64,000 nucleotides of DNA, from NCBI GenBank assembly GCA_047974805.1, contig JBKECS010000004.1:13621-77620 (forward strand), given 5' to 3'. The stretch comes from JAJXUB01 sp047974805 (GTDB lineage: Bacteria > Actinomycetota > Actinomycetes > Actinomycetales > Dermatophilaceae). Made by a program: the position numbers and the translations under genes. Below, one piece after another: positions 24,815 through 33,321 of this stretch; positions within the stretch are counted from its first letter, which is position 1, and each line of letters begins with the position of its first letter. A model generated the notes under the pieces. It made no database searches. It worked only from the letters and a program-made list of their open reading frames with translations, and was not told the DNA's origin.

Positions 24815-24818
24815 AATC

Positions 24819-25199
24819 GTGACACCTCCTGAGCCATCCGCGAGCGCGGTGCACTGGAGTCAGCAGGGGGAGGACCCGGACTACCGGTTCACGTTGGCCA
24901 ACGAACGGACCTTCCTGGCTTGGATCCGGACGTCGTTGGCGCTCATTGCCGGCGGCGTGGCTCTGAAGAGCCTGGTCCCGCCGTTCGCCATCCCCGGGTT
25001 GCGCACCGGTCTGAGCCTCATCCTGGCCGGGCTTGGGTTGGTCGTCGCCGTCAGCGCCTACCAGCATTGGCGCAAATACGAGATTGCGATGCGGCAACAA
25101 CGCTCCCTGCCACCGTCAAAGATGATGGTGGCGATGGGGTTGGGACTGGCCTTGGCTGCCGTGATCGTCGTCGTTGAAGTCATCACCTCGTGGGAATGA
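24819..25199 (+). CDS. DUF202 (YidH-like) membrane protein
   Basis: GTG 24819 has GGAAGGA 8 nt upstream and gives 126 residues; an ATG at 24741 would put repeat sequence into the protein. The DUF202 core is clear: YRFTLANERTFLAWIRTSLALIAGGVAL, followed by two more helices (TGLSLILAGLGLVVAVSAY and MVAMGLGLALAAVIVVVEVI). Function of the family is unknown; members sit in the cytoplasmic membrane. A second DUF202 gene overlaps its stop. Confidence 0.85.
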   Translation: MTPPEPSASAVHWSQQGEDPDYRFTLANERTFLAWIRTSLALIAGGVALKSLVPPFAIPGLRTGLSLILAGLGLVVAVSAYQHWRKYEIAMRQQRSLPPSKMMVAMGLGLALAAVIVVVEVITSWE

Positions 25200-25549
25200 A
25201 CGCGAGCACCCTCGGTCCGGTGGGCGGACCGGCCGATCCGGGGCTGCAGGGCGAGCGCACGGGCCTGGCATGGGTACGCACATCGTTGACTGTCGCTGCC
25301 AATGCCGCCCTCATCGGCCGGGCCGGGATAGTGGAAGACGTGGCCGGCTTGGTGGCAGCAAGCGTGCTGCTGGCGATGATCGCCACGGCCTTGGCCTTCA
25401 TCGGGTGGCATCGTCACGTCGATATCGAGCGACAGGTTCGCGCCTCGGTCAACCCCGCGCGGCCGAGGCTCATGGCGCTCGCCACCATCGCCACTGTGCT
25501 CGCGGCATTTGCCGTGCTCGCCTCGGTCCTGCTGGGCAACAATCTGTGA
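25196..25549 (+). CDS. DUF202 membrane protein, second copy
   Basis: ATG 25196 overlaps the preceding stop (ATGA); GTG 25190 is also open. The 117-residue protein has the DUF202 start LQGERTGLAWVRTSLTVAANAAL and three hydrophobic segments. It shares little sequence with its neighbour outside the ERT-W-RTSL motif, so the pair is an old duplication, probably forming a heteromeric complex. Function is unknown. Confidence 0.82.
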   Translation: MNASTLGPVGGPADPGLQGERTGLAWVRTSLTVAANAALIGRAGIVEDVAGLVAASVLLAMIATALAFIGWHRHVDIERQVRASVNPARPRLMALATIATVLAAFAVLASVLLGNNL

Positions 25550-25602
25550 TCTCGGCCCACCGAGGAGACCGCGGGATGGGTGGGCTGGGCACCGCCGACA
25601 GA

Positions 25603-26151
25603 TCAGCCGAACCTCCCTCGACACCGGATCAGCACCGGCAGGACGTATGCCAGCCACGGGGCGAAGCGCTCCGGGCAGTCGTCCAGATCCGCCGTCAACT
25701 GTTCCTCGCTCACCCAAGCGATCTCGGCGACCTCCTCCGGGTTGGGGTGGGTCGCCGATATCGCCGACCCGATCAGCACATGGTCCAATTCGTGTTCCAT
25801 CAAGCCGGACTGCGGATCGGTCGCGGCATACGTCATCGTCCCCACCGCATGCAGCGGCCCGGCCGCCACCCCCAGTTCGGCGCGCAGTCGACGACGAGCC
25901 GCCTCGTCCACTCGTTCGCCCGGCGCGGGGTGACCGCACGCGGTGTTCGCCCACAGTCCGGCAAAGTGATATTTGCTGTCCGCTCGGCGCTGGAGCAAAT
26001 AGCGCCCCTCGGAATCGGTCAGCATGACCGACACCGCCCGGTGCAGCGGGGCGGGAGGGCGATGGGCGCCGAGCTTGTCGGATCTGCCGATTTCGACGTC
26101 GTCGGCATCGACGAGGACGATCTCGAGTTGAGCCTGGTCGGGCGGTGTCAC
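25603..26151 (-). CDS. idi: Isopentenyl-diphosphate delta-isomerase, type I
   Basis: The enzyme interconverts IPP and DMAPP for isoprenoid synthesis. The 182-residue Nudix-fold protein shows HRAVSVMLTDSEGRYLLQRRA, the catalytic Cys in GLWANTACGHPAPGE and the catalytic Glu region LMEHELDHVLIG. Start GTG 26151 has TACCCT exactly 6 nt upstream (leaderless). No other isoprenoid gene is adjacent. Confidence 0.93.
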   Translation of the reverse strand: MTPPDQAQLEIVLVDADDVEIGRSDKLGAHRPPAPLHRAVSVMLTDSEGRYLLQRRADSKYHFAGLWANTACGHPAPGERVDEAARRRLRAELGVAAGPLHAVGTMTYAATDPQSGLMEHELDHVLIGSAISATHPNPEEVAEIAWVSEEQLTADLDDCPERFAPWLAYVLPVLIRCRGRFG

Positions 26152-26157
26152 GGGCCA

Positions 26158-26163
26158 AGGGTA
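26158..26163 (-). promoter_or_regulatory. Leaderless -10 box of idi
   Basis: TACCCT on the minus strand (26163 to 26158) lies 6 nt before GTG 26151, the same spacing as at xth, dnaX and plsC. Confidence 0.5.
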
Positions 26164-26276
26164 CGCGGCGGGCAAGGGCGACTCGGCCGGCCTCGCCGTG
26201 GCTGGCCCGGCCTCACCGTCACTGTGCCTTGCACCGCATGGGCCACCAGGCTCCCGCCCGGGTCGCTACCCCAGCC

Positions 26277-27401
26277 TCAACCGTCGCCGGTAATGGCAGC
26301 AGTCCACCGTTCCTCGACCCTGCCATAACGCCAGACGGCGAGGGAGACCAGCCAGGTGGCCACGAACAGGGCGACGATGGCATACCCGACGTTGTCGAGG
26401 CTGATAGAGGCGACCCAACCGATCGGGCCGGTGGTCACGTCGAACCGTTCGGCCAACACGGCAATGAGCTCGATGGACCCGATGATCAGAGCGACCATGA
26501 CCGACAGCGCGGTGACGGTGATGTTGTAGTAGACCTTGCGCACCGGCCGGGCAAAGGCCCAGTGGTAGGCCGCATTCATGAACGCCCCGTCGATGGTGTC
26601 CAACAAGGACATGCCGGCGGCGAACAGGATCGGCAGCGTGAGGATGGCATACCAGGGTAGGGCAACGGCGGCGGCTCCGCCGGCCAGCACGAGGAGGGAA
26701 ATCTCGGTGGCGGTGTCGAAGCCCAGGCCGAAGAGCACGCCGATGGGGTAGATGTGCCACGGCTTGCGGACCGTCTTGGTCAGGCCGCCGAGGAAGCGGT
26801 TGAGCCCGCCCCGGTTCGCTAGCTGGGTCTCCAATTCCTGTTCGGAGTACTCGCCACGACGCATCCGGGTGAACACGCGGACAATCCCGATCAGCGCCGC
26901 CAGGTTGAGCACGCCGAGGATGAGCAGGAACACCCCCGAAACGCTCGGTCCAATGATCCCGGTGACCGTGTGCAAGGTCGAGTTGTCGTCATCGACCTGG
27001 CCGATGAGCGTACGTATGCCGGCAGCCAGGGCAAGGCACATGGCGAAGACGACAGTGGAATGGCCCAGGCTGAACCAGAAGCCGACGCTGACCGGACGCT
27101 GCCCGTCCCCGATGAGTTTGCGGGTGGTGTTATCGATGGCGGCAATGTGGTCGGCGTCGAAGGCGTGCCGCATCCCCAGGACGTACGCGGTGATGCCGAG
27201 GCCGATCCCATAGATCTGCCCGCCGAGGTCGTAGTGCGCTGGGGCGACGATCCCGATGAGCAGGCCGAACCCGACGACATGAAGCAGCAGGACGAACGAA
27301 CCCATGGCGCCCAGGGCGCGCCATTGGCGTGGGCCGAAGCCGTGCATGCTGCGGTCCTGCACCTGGTCAGCCTCACGCTCGTGAGTCGATTCCACTGTCA
27401 T
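26277..27401 (-). CDS. NiCoT-family nickel/cobalt permease
   Basis: The 374-residue membrane protein has eight predicted helices and the NiCoT signature LGMRHAFDADHIAAIDNTTRK, with the second motif GFWFSLGHSTVVF and GLGFDTATEISLL. The His/Asp residues of the signature bind the metal. It imports Ni2+ (or Co2+) with high affinity. Start ATG 27401 lies just inside a Nur-like operator, pointing to nickel-dependent repression. An upstream ATG at 27428 would overlap the operator. No urease or hydrogenase gene is nearby. Confidence 0.92.
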   Translation of the reverse strand: MTVESTHEREADQVQDRSMHGFGPRQWRALGAMGSFVLLLHVVGFGLLIGIVAPAHYDLGGQIYGIGLGITAYVLGMRHAFDADHIAAIDNTTRKLIGDGQRPVSVGFWFSLGHSTVVFAMCLALAAGIRTLIGQVDDDNSTLHTVTGIIGPSVSGVFLLILGVLNLAALIGIVRVFTRMRRGEYSEQELETQLANRGGLNRFLGGLTKTVRKPWHIYPIGVLFGLGFDTATEISLLVLAGGAAAVALPWYAILTLPILFAAGMSLLDTIDGAFMNAAYHWAFARPVRKVYYNITVTALSVMVALIIGSIELIAVLAERFDVTTGPIGWVASISLDNVGYAIVALFVATWLVSLAVWRYGRVEERWTAAITGDG

Positions 27402-27411
27402 GGCGCCACTA

Positions 27412-27428
27412 TTGCAAATATCTCGCAA
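27412..27428. promoter_or_regulatory. Nur-box-like operator of the nickel permease
   Basis: TTGCAA-N5-TCGCAA matches the Streptomyces Nur consensus TTGCAA-N5-TTGCAA with one mismatch. It ends 11 bp upstream of the permease ATG, over the expected promoter. Nur is a nickel-responsive Fur-family repressor. Confidence 0.65.
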
Positions 27429-27469
27429 TAAGCCAACCGGTGAAAGCCGACGGCCTCATGGGCGGTGTA

Positions 27470-27961
27470 TCAACATCCCGTCTTTGCGACGGTGCCGGGC
27501 CCACGATCGTGGTCGTAATGTTCGATGTCGCCGACTTTTGCCGCGGAAGGGGAGCTCTCGTCGAATCGATATCCAAGCCACTCCCGCACCAGCCGACGGG
27601 CCACCTCCACTCCGATGACTCGTTGCCCAAGGCATAGCACTTGAGCGTTATTGCTCAAGACCGAGCGTTCAACGGAGAACGTGTCGTGGGCAGTGACCGC
27701 CCGTACCCCAAGGACCTTGTTCGCGGTGATAGCCATGCCCAGACCAGTCCCACACACCAGCACGGCGCGATCGACATGCCCGGCGGCGATCATCTCGGCC
27801 GCGATGAGAGCGATGTGTGGATAGGAGGTCTGGTGATCCTCGCCTGCCACACCGGCATCGACGACTTCGGCGACCCGCTCGTCGGCCAGCAGGTCCGCCT
27901 TGAGTCGTTCTTTGTAGTCATATCCGGCATCGTCACTGCCGAGGACGACCCGCCACCCCAT
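27470..27961 (-). CDS. RpiB/LacAB-family sugar-phosphate isomerase
   Basis: The 163-residue protein has VVLGSDDAGYDYKERLKADL, DRAVLVCGTGLGMAITANKV (catalytic Cys) and RSVLSNNAQVLCLGQRVIG. It differs from ribose-5-phosphate isomerase B by GSDDAG for GSDHAG. Next to a DhaKL-type kinase it fits the tetrose-phosphate isomerases that turn D-erythrulose-4-phosphate into erythrose-4-phosphate in mycobacterial tetritol catabolism. Start ATG overlaps the kinase stop (TAATG), so the pair is translationally coupled. Confidence 0.82.
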   Translation of the reverse strand: MGWRVVLGSDDAGYDYKERLKADLLADERVAEVVDAGVAGEDHQTSYPHIALIAAEMIAAGHVDRAVLVCGTGLGMAITANKVLGVRAVTAHDTFSVERSVLSNNAQVLCLGQRVIGVEVARRLVREWLGYRFDESSPSAAKVGDIEHYDHDRGPGTVAKTGC

Positions 27962-29682
27962 TACCGGGCTCCGTTCGCAATGATGGGGGCCACCGCCGCC
28001 AGACATAGGGCCAACGAGGTGGCCCCAGGATCGGCATGCCCACGGCTTCGTTCCGCCAGGGGCCGGGCTCGACCACGACGCGGAGTCAGCTCGCTCGTTC
28101 GACGCGCAGCCTCTTGCGCGATCTCGACACCGGCCCTCCAGGCATCCGCGGTCGACTCGCCGGCCGCGGCGCCAGCAGCCACTCGCTCGACGAACGGCTG
28201 GAGAGCGTCGACCATTGTCTTGTCCCCCACCGACGCTCCGCCTGTTTCGGTGACGGCCGCCAGACCCGTACCCAAGGCTTGCGCGACATCCTCGGCGGTG
28301 ATCGCTCCTCGTTCGTCACCCAACGAGGCACCCACAGCACCCAGCAGCCGACCCCAGAGGACACCAGATGTCCCTCCGGCGTCCGCCGCCCACGCCTCGC
28401 CTGCCCAAGCCAGCACCGAACCGATCCCGGCGCCGTGCCCGGTGGCCATCGTGGCCGCCGCGACCGCCGCCTTGACCCCTTTGACCATGCCCCGGCCGTG
28501 GTCGCCATCCCCCGCTACGGCGTCGAGCTGTCCGAGATCGGCCTGCGCCGCGTCAAGGTATGTTGCCATCGACTCCAGGCATACCAACGCCAGCCGCCCG
28601 GCGGAACATGCCGCCTCAGTGGCCGGCGGAACGAACCGCTCCGCATCCCTCGTCCCTGTCTGTCGTGGACGCTGTGGCGTGGCCTGGCGACCTGACTTCC
28701 GGTAGGCCGGAGTGTATGCCGGTGCCCGCCACCAGCGCTCCAACTCCTCGTCAAGGTAGGTCAGGGTCAGTGAAATCCCGCCCATGTCGAGGCTTGTCAC
28801 CAATTCCCCGACTTCTGCCTCGACGATGGCGAAACCCCGTGCGCGCAACCGGCGTGACACCGCCCCCCAGACGATGAACAACTCTTCGTACTTCGTCGCA
28901 CCCAATCCGTTGACGATGGCCGCGACTCGCCGGACCGAGTCGACCGGCTCTTCAGCCAGCACACGTTCCAGCAACAGGTCGGCCACATCATCGGCGCACG
29001 GAAGGGGCTCATCGGCGATGCCGGGCTCTCCGTGGATCCCCAGACCCACCCCCATCCGCCCTGGTGGCACAGTGAAGAGGGGCTGTGCTGCTCCCGGCAT
29101 GGTGCAGCCGCCAAGACCGATCCCCATCGTGCGGGTACGAGCATTCGCCTTGACCGCCAGGCGGTGCACCTCGTCCAGGCCCAGTCCAGCGTCCGCCGCC
29201 GATCCGGCAATCTTGAACACGACGAAGTCGCCTGCAATGCCGCGACGCTGGTCGCGATGATCGGCGTCGGCACTGGCGACATCATCGGTGACATAGACCG
29301 TCCGAGCGTCAACTCCTTCCGCGCGCAAGACCCGGGCTGCGCTGTCGAAGTTCATCACATCGCCGGCGTAGTTGCCAGTGATGAAGAGCACCCCGCCGCC
29401 ATTCTCGGCAGCGCGGCCAACGGACACCGCAGCGTGCGCCGAAGGCGAGGTGAAGACATTTCCAACGACTGCGCCGTCCGCCAGACCGGGTCCGACCACC
29501 CCGCAGAAGGCGGGGTAGTGACCAGAGCCACCACCGACCACCACCGCGGTTTTGCCTGCTGGCGTCTCACTCGCCCGGACGACCCCACCGGGCACCGCAG
29601 CGACGACATCTCGATAGAGATCGGCAAAGCCGGACAAGGCTTCCTCAGCAAAGGTTTCAGGGTCGTTGACCAGGTGCGTCAT
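27961..29682 (-). CDS. DhaK-DhaL fused kinase (dihydroxyacetone/erythrulose kinase family)
   Basis: The 573-residue protein joins a DhaK domain (1-330: TAVVVGGGSGHYPAFCG, VGNVFTSPSA, LFITGNYAGDVMNF, LGIHGEPGI with the substrate-binding His) to an ATP-binding DhaL domain (about 370-570: LDAVAGDGDHGRGMVKG with metal Asp residues, AGGTSGVLWGRLLGA, GDKTMVDAL). Single-chain DhaKL uses ATP, not the PTS. With the coupled RpiB gene it suggests phosphorylation and isomerisation of a ketotetrose. ATG 29682 has GAGGAA upstream. It is divergent from the GntR regulator. Confidence 0.87.
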   Translation of the reverse strand: MTHLVNDPETFAEEALSGFADLYRDVVAAVPGGVVRASETPAGKTAVVVGGGSGHYPAFCGVVGPGLADGAVVGNVFTSPSAHAAVSVGRAAENGGGVLFITGNYAGDVMNFDSAARVLRAEGVDARTVYVTDDVASADADHRDQRRGIAGDFVVFKIAGSAADAGLGLDEVHRLAVKANARTRTMGIGLGGCTMPGAAQPLFTVPPGRMGVGLGIHGEPGIADEPLPCADDVADLLLERVLAEEPVDSVRRVAAIVNGLGATKYEELFIVWGAVSRRLRARGFAIVEAEVGELVTSLDMGGISLTLTYLDEELERWWRAPAYTPAYRKSGRQATPQRPRQTGTRDAERFVPPATEAACSAGRLALVCLESMATYLDAAQADLGQLDAVAGDGDHGRGMVKGVKAAVAAATMATGHGAGIGSVLAWAGEAWAADAGGTSGVLWGRLLGAVGASLGDERGAITAEDVAQALGTGLAAVTETGGASVGDKTMVDALQPFVERVAAGAAAGESTADAWRAGVEIAQEAARRTSELTPRRGRARPLAERSRGHADPGATSLALCLAAVAPIIANGAR

Positions 29683-29765
29683 GTCGGTTCCTCACTTTTC
29701 ACAGCTGTGGGTTGGCAGCCTCGTGGTCCACATCACCAGCGATGACTTAGCCCCTATCATTGACG

Positions 29766-29780
29766 AGATGTTAGACATCT
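29766..29780. promoter_or_regulatory. Palindromic operator candidate AGATGT-TAG-ACATCT
   Basis: A perfect 6+3+6 inverted repeat lies in the 112-bp gap between the DhaKL and GntR genes, 14 bp before the GntR start. Its core GTTAGAC resembles HutC-type GntR sites (GT-N-TA-N-AC). A related dyad GTCAGA-TG-TCTGAC occurs at about 30677-30690, at the start of the APC gene. Confidence 0.55.
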
Positions 29781-29794
29781 GTCATCCTGCACGT

Positions 29795-30571
29795 ATGCAG
29801 CGATCTCAGAACCGGCGCCGTGCCCCGAGGCAGCTGCTGTCTGACGAGATCCGTCATGAACTGCAGGAAGCGTTGACCGATGGCACTTATGCCCTTGGCG
29901 AGCGGCTTCCCTCGGAGCACGACTTGGCCGGCACCTACGGGGTCAGCCGGGGAACGTTGCGCGAGATCCTCAGCGGCTTGGAGCGCGACGGCTTCGTCCG
30001 GCGTGTCCACGGCGTGGGAACCTTCGTGTCCGATCCAGGGGAGCGCGTCGAGAGTGCGCTCAACATCGACGCTGGCGTGACCGAACGATTGGTCCGCCAG
30101 TCCACGCCCAGCCAGGTTGAGGTCCTCGGCGTCGCCACCGCCCGGATACCCCCCTGGATCCAGCGCGAGCTCAAGGTGGCCGCAGGAAGCGACGGGCTAC
30201 AAATCGAACGCGTCGTCCGGCTGGACGGCTCGCCAGCAGCGCACGTCGTGGACATCATTCCCCAGCAGGTGGTCCAGGACGCTGGGGATCCGACATACCG
30301 CAAGGGGTCGGTCTATAGCTTCCTGGAAGAGCAGTGCGGCATCGAACTCCATGGCGGCAACGCGAGAATCGCCCCGGTGCTACCCACTCGCGACCTGGCG
30401 CGAAAACTCTCCTGTTCGCCGACCCAGCCCCTGCTTCGGCTTCAACAGCTCGAAGAGGACGTCTCTGGTCGAGCAGTCCTCTTCTCCGAAGAACACTACG
30501 TCCCCGGCCACATCTCGTTGACCGTTAGGCGCGAGCGAGCGCTGCACACAGCCGGGCTGCTGCTGACCTGA
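29795..30571 (+). CDS. GntR-family regulator, HutC/UTRA subtype
   Basis: From ATG 29795 the 258-residue protein has a winged-helix domain (LSDEIRHELQEALTDGTYAL, RLPSEHDLAGTYGVSRGTLREILSGLERDGFVRRVHGVGTF) and a UTRA effector domain (about 95-255, with IERVVRLDGSPAAHVVDIIP and LLRLQQLEEDVSGRAVLFSEEHY). HutC-type regulators usually repress the operon next to them and respond to its substrate or phosphorylated product. Its position between the RpiB/DhaKL pair and the permease-aminotransferase-kinase set suggests control of both arms. ATG 29768 is an alternative start. Confidence 0.88.
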   Translation: MQRSQNRRRAPRQLLSDEIRHELQEALTDGTYALGERLPSEHDLAGTYGVSRGTLREILSGLERDGFVRRVHGVGTFVSDPGERVESALNIDAGVTERLVRQSTPSQVEVLGVATARIPPWIQRELKVAAGSDGLQIERVVRLDGSPAAHVVDIIPQQVVQDAGDPTYRKGSVYSFLEEQCGIELHGGNARIAPVLPTRDLARKLSCSPTQPLLRLQQLEEDVSGRAVLFSEEHYVPGHISLTVRRERALHTAGLLLT

Positions 30572-30657
30572 CCACTGCACGGCCTAGATCCCCGCCATAC
30601 CACCACCCACCCGCCGACCGGACGCCAAGAGCCCGGCCATCTTGCAAAGGAGCAATC

Positions 30658-32148
30658 ATGTCCGAGAGTCCAAGAGGTCAGATGTCTGACGACCAATACC
30701 TCCGTGAGCTGGGCTATGAACCTCAGCTCGATCGATCAATGGGAGCCTGGAGCTCGTTTTCCATCTCGATCAGCTGCATGTGCGTCACTGCCGGAGTGTT
30801 CACGACCTATGCGTATGCCATGGGAAAGGTCGGTCCGATCTTCATCTGGATGTGGCTCATCGTCGCCATCGGACAGCTGCTCGTCGCGCTGGTGCTTGCA
30901 GACCTGAGTTCTCGTATGCCGATCAGCGGCTACGCCTATCAGTGGGCCAGCCGGCTCAAGAGTTCCCATTACGGGTGGATTGTCGGCTGGCTCGGCCTCA
31001 TGGCATTCATCCCAGGTTTCACCGGTCTCAACTATGGGCTCGCGGGCGTGCTCCTGCCCACGCTCGGGATCGAACCGACGACGGCGGCGCTGTCCATCAC
31101 GGCAGCCTCAGCGACGATCGTCCAATTCGTCATCAACGCCATCGGAGTGCGAGTCGCAGCGCGGATCAACACGACGGTGGCATTCGTGGTGGAGATTGCC
31201 CTGTCCATCGTCATGACGGTCATCCTGCTGATCGTTGGCCTTGTGGGGAACCCCAGGCACTCCATCAGCTACTTCACCGAAAGTTCACCGGTCGACGCCG
31301 GGCTGATCACGGCATTGGCGCTATCCAGTCTGCTGGCCATGTGGGTGCTTACGGGGTTCGAAGGGGCAGCCGACCTGGCCGAAGAGACGAAGCTGCCGAG
31401 CAAGTTCGTGCCTCAAGCTGTGTTGCGGTCCCTGATCTTCGCCATCGTCGTCGGGTTCTTCATGCTCGTGGGTCTTACCATCAACAATCCGGGCGGCCTC
31501 AACGACGGCGACCCCTCGACCATCCTGCACTCCGCGCTGGGCACTTTTGGTGGCACGGTCTTTGAATCGATCGCCATGATCGCGCTCTTTGCGGGCGGCC
31601 TGGCCAACATGGCTGCCGCATCGCGACTGATGTTCTCCATGGCCCGAGACCACATGCTCCCCGGATCCAACCGGCTGCGCCAGGTGTCGGGCACGACCAA
31701 GGCGCCGATCGCGACCATCGCGGTCGTCACCTGCGCCAGTTTGACGCTGGTGGTTATCGGACTGTTCAGCTCCGACGCTATGTCTCGGATCGTCGGTATG
31801 GCAGCCATCGGCTATTACGGGGTCTACGGACTGACAATTCTCGCGGTGATTCTTTCCAAGCCGTCGCAGGAGACCGCAAGCATTGGGCATACCGGCGCAT
31901 TCTCCCTCGGGAGATACGGGCACGCAGTGCGGGTGATCGCCGTCGTGTGGACCGCTGTTGTCGTGGCTGCACTCGTTATCCCGGCTGAGAACCACGCGAC
32001 CGCCCAAACCGCCGGCGTCTTCATCATCATCGCGGTCTTGTGGTATCTCCTCCGGCTCCGTCGTGAGATCAACGAGGGCCGCGCAGGAGTGCCTCGGGCA
32101 GCTGACGGACAATCACGCCACGAAGCCGTCGAGTCATCGTCTTCATGA
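30658..32148 (+). CDS. APC-superfamily amino acid/amine permease
   Basis: The 496-residue protein has 12 predicted helices after a charged N-tail (SDDQYLRELGYEPQLDRSMGAWSSFSISIS), close to GABA/choline-type permeases, with ISGYAYQWASRLKSSHYGWIVGWL and ALSSLLAMWVLTGFEGAADLAEETKLP. ATG 30658 has a strong AAGGAG at 7 nt. It heads a four-gene operon with an aminotransferase, an FGGY kinase and a HAD phosphatase, so the imported compound probably carries an amino group. The substrate is not readable from sequence. Confidence 0.9.
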   Translation: MSESPRGQMSDDQYLRELGYEPQLDRSMGAWSSFSISISCMCVTAGVFTTYAYAMGKVGPIFIWMWLIVAIGQLLVALVLADLSSRMPISGYAYQWASRLKSSHYGWIVGWLGLMAFIPGFTGLNYGLAGVLLPTLGIEPTTAALSITAASATIVQFVINAIGVRVAARINTTVAFVVEIALSIVMTVILLIVGLVGNPRHSISYFTESSPVDAGLITALALSSLLAMWVLTGFEGAADLAEETKLPSKFVPQAVLRSLIFAIVVGFFMLVGLTINNPGGLNDGDPSTILHSALGTFGGTVFESIAMIALFAGGLANMAAASRLMFSMARDHMLPGSNRLRQVSGTTKAPIATIAVVTCASLTLVVIGLFSSDAMSRIVGMAAIGYYGVYGLTILAVILSKPSQETASIGHTGAFSLGRYGHAVRVIAVVWTAVVVAALVIPAENHATAQTAGVFIIIAVLWYLLRLRREINEGRAGVPRAADGQSRHEAVESSSS

Positions 32149-32171
32149 CATCACTACCAAGAGAGGTATCC

Positions 32172-33317
32172 GTGAGCACCGCCATCACGGGCAGAATCGC
32201 CCTGCCTGACGCCACCGATCTGATCGACCGGTTCGTCAACCCGCTGTTCCTCAGCGCGGCCCCCTACGACGCCACGCACCACGATTTCGCATGGCGACAG
32301 CAAGGCCTCGCGCGCCTCATGTCGAACGAATGCCCGTTGCCTCCCTCGGCAGGCGTCCTAAAGGCCATCGACCGAGCAGCAAACGTGGGCAATCTCTATC
32401 CCCATTCAGGTCAGGATCTCCGGGCGGCGCTCGCCGAATTCAACGACGTGCCCGTCGAGGGGGTGGTGCTCGGCAACGGCTCCACGGAGGTGTTGGACGT
32501 GCTCGTCCGCCTGCTGCTCAAGCCGGGGGACAATAGCGTCATCGCGACACCGACGTATGCCTTCTTCACCAGCCAAACCCTCATTTATGGGGGGAACCCA
32601 CGGATCGTTCCGCTCGGACCAGGCTTCACCCTCGACGTCGACGGCATGCTGGCACAGATCGACGAGCGCACGAAGATCATCTTCTTGTGTAGTCCCAACA
32701 ACCCGACGGGAAAGGGATGGGCGCAATCGGACGTCCGTCGCCTCCTCGACACAGGCATTCCGGTGGTCGTTGACCAGGCATACCTCGAGTGTGGCTATGC
32801 CGAGTCCTTTGTCCCTCTCCTAGCGCACTATTCGAATCTCGTGATCACCCGGACGATGTCCAAGGGGTTCGGGCTGGGTGGGCTCCGCGTGGGATACCTT
32901 CTCGGCAGTCCCGAGCTCATCGACCTGGTGACCCGGGTGAGGATCCCATTCAGCCTAACGATGATGTCGATCTGGGGTTGCCTGGCCGCCCTCGAAGAAC
33001 CCGGCTACCTCGAATCACGGCAGGCGTACATAAGCTCGCAGGCAGATCGCCTCTATGAGGGCATGTCTGCGATTTCTGGGATTCAGGCATTCCCCTCCGA
33101 TGGGAACTTTGTGCTCGCCGATATCTCGGGCACAGGATTGGGCGTCGATGAACTCGTCTCCCGACTGCTCGAGGAACGCATCCTCATCCGTGCCATGTCG
33201 GCTCATGGCCTCAAGGGTTCGCACGTGCGCGTCACTGTCGGCACGGGGGAGCAGAATGGGCGCTTTCTCGACCTTCTCGGTTCGCTCGCGGCGGATGCCA
33301 CCGCGTCAAGGCGTTAG
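32172..33317 (+). CDS. PLP aminotransferase, histidinol-phosphate-aminotransferase-like
   Basis: Fold type I aminotransferase of 381 residues: LMSNECPLPPSAGVLKAID, PHSGQDLRAALAEF, VVLGNGSTEVLDVLVRLLL, FLCSPNNPTGKGW, DQAYLECGY and ITRTMSKGFGLGGLRVGY with the PLP Lys. GTG 32172 has AGAGAGG 5 nt upstream; ATG 32145 would overlap the permease end. Being in a catabolic operon, it more likely deaminates the imported substrate than makes histidine. HisC-like enzymes often accept amino alcohol phosphates or amino acids. Confidence 0.85.
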   Translation: MSTAITGRIALPDATDLIDRFVNPLFLSAAPYDATHHDFAWRQQGLARLMSNECPLPPSAGVLKAIDRAANVGNLYPHSGQDLRAALAEFNDVPVEGVVLGNGSTEVLDVLVRLLLKPGDNSVIATPTYAFFTSQTLIYGGNPRIVPLGPGFTLDVDGMLAQIDERTKIIFLCSPNNPTGKGWAQSDVRRLLDTGIPVVVDQAYLECGYAESFVPLLAHYSNLVITRTMSKGFGLGGLRVGYLLGSPELIDLVTRVRIPFSLTMMSIWGCLAALEEPGYLESRQAYISSQADRLYEGMSAISGIQAFPSDGNFVLADISGTGLGVDELVSRLLEERILIRAMSAHGLKGSHVRVTVGTGEQNGRFLDLLGSLAADATASRR

Positions 33318-33321
33318 GTCG

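Noticed and set aside
24646..24837. Longer Fhs with two RSFPWRGHD repeats
   Set aside because: The extension only translates the 28-bp DNA repeats; a good Shine-Dalgarno site precedes ATG 24645.
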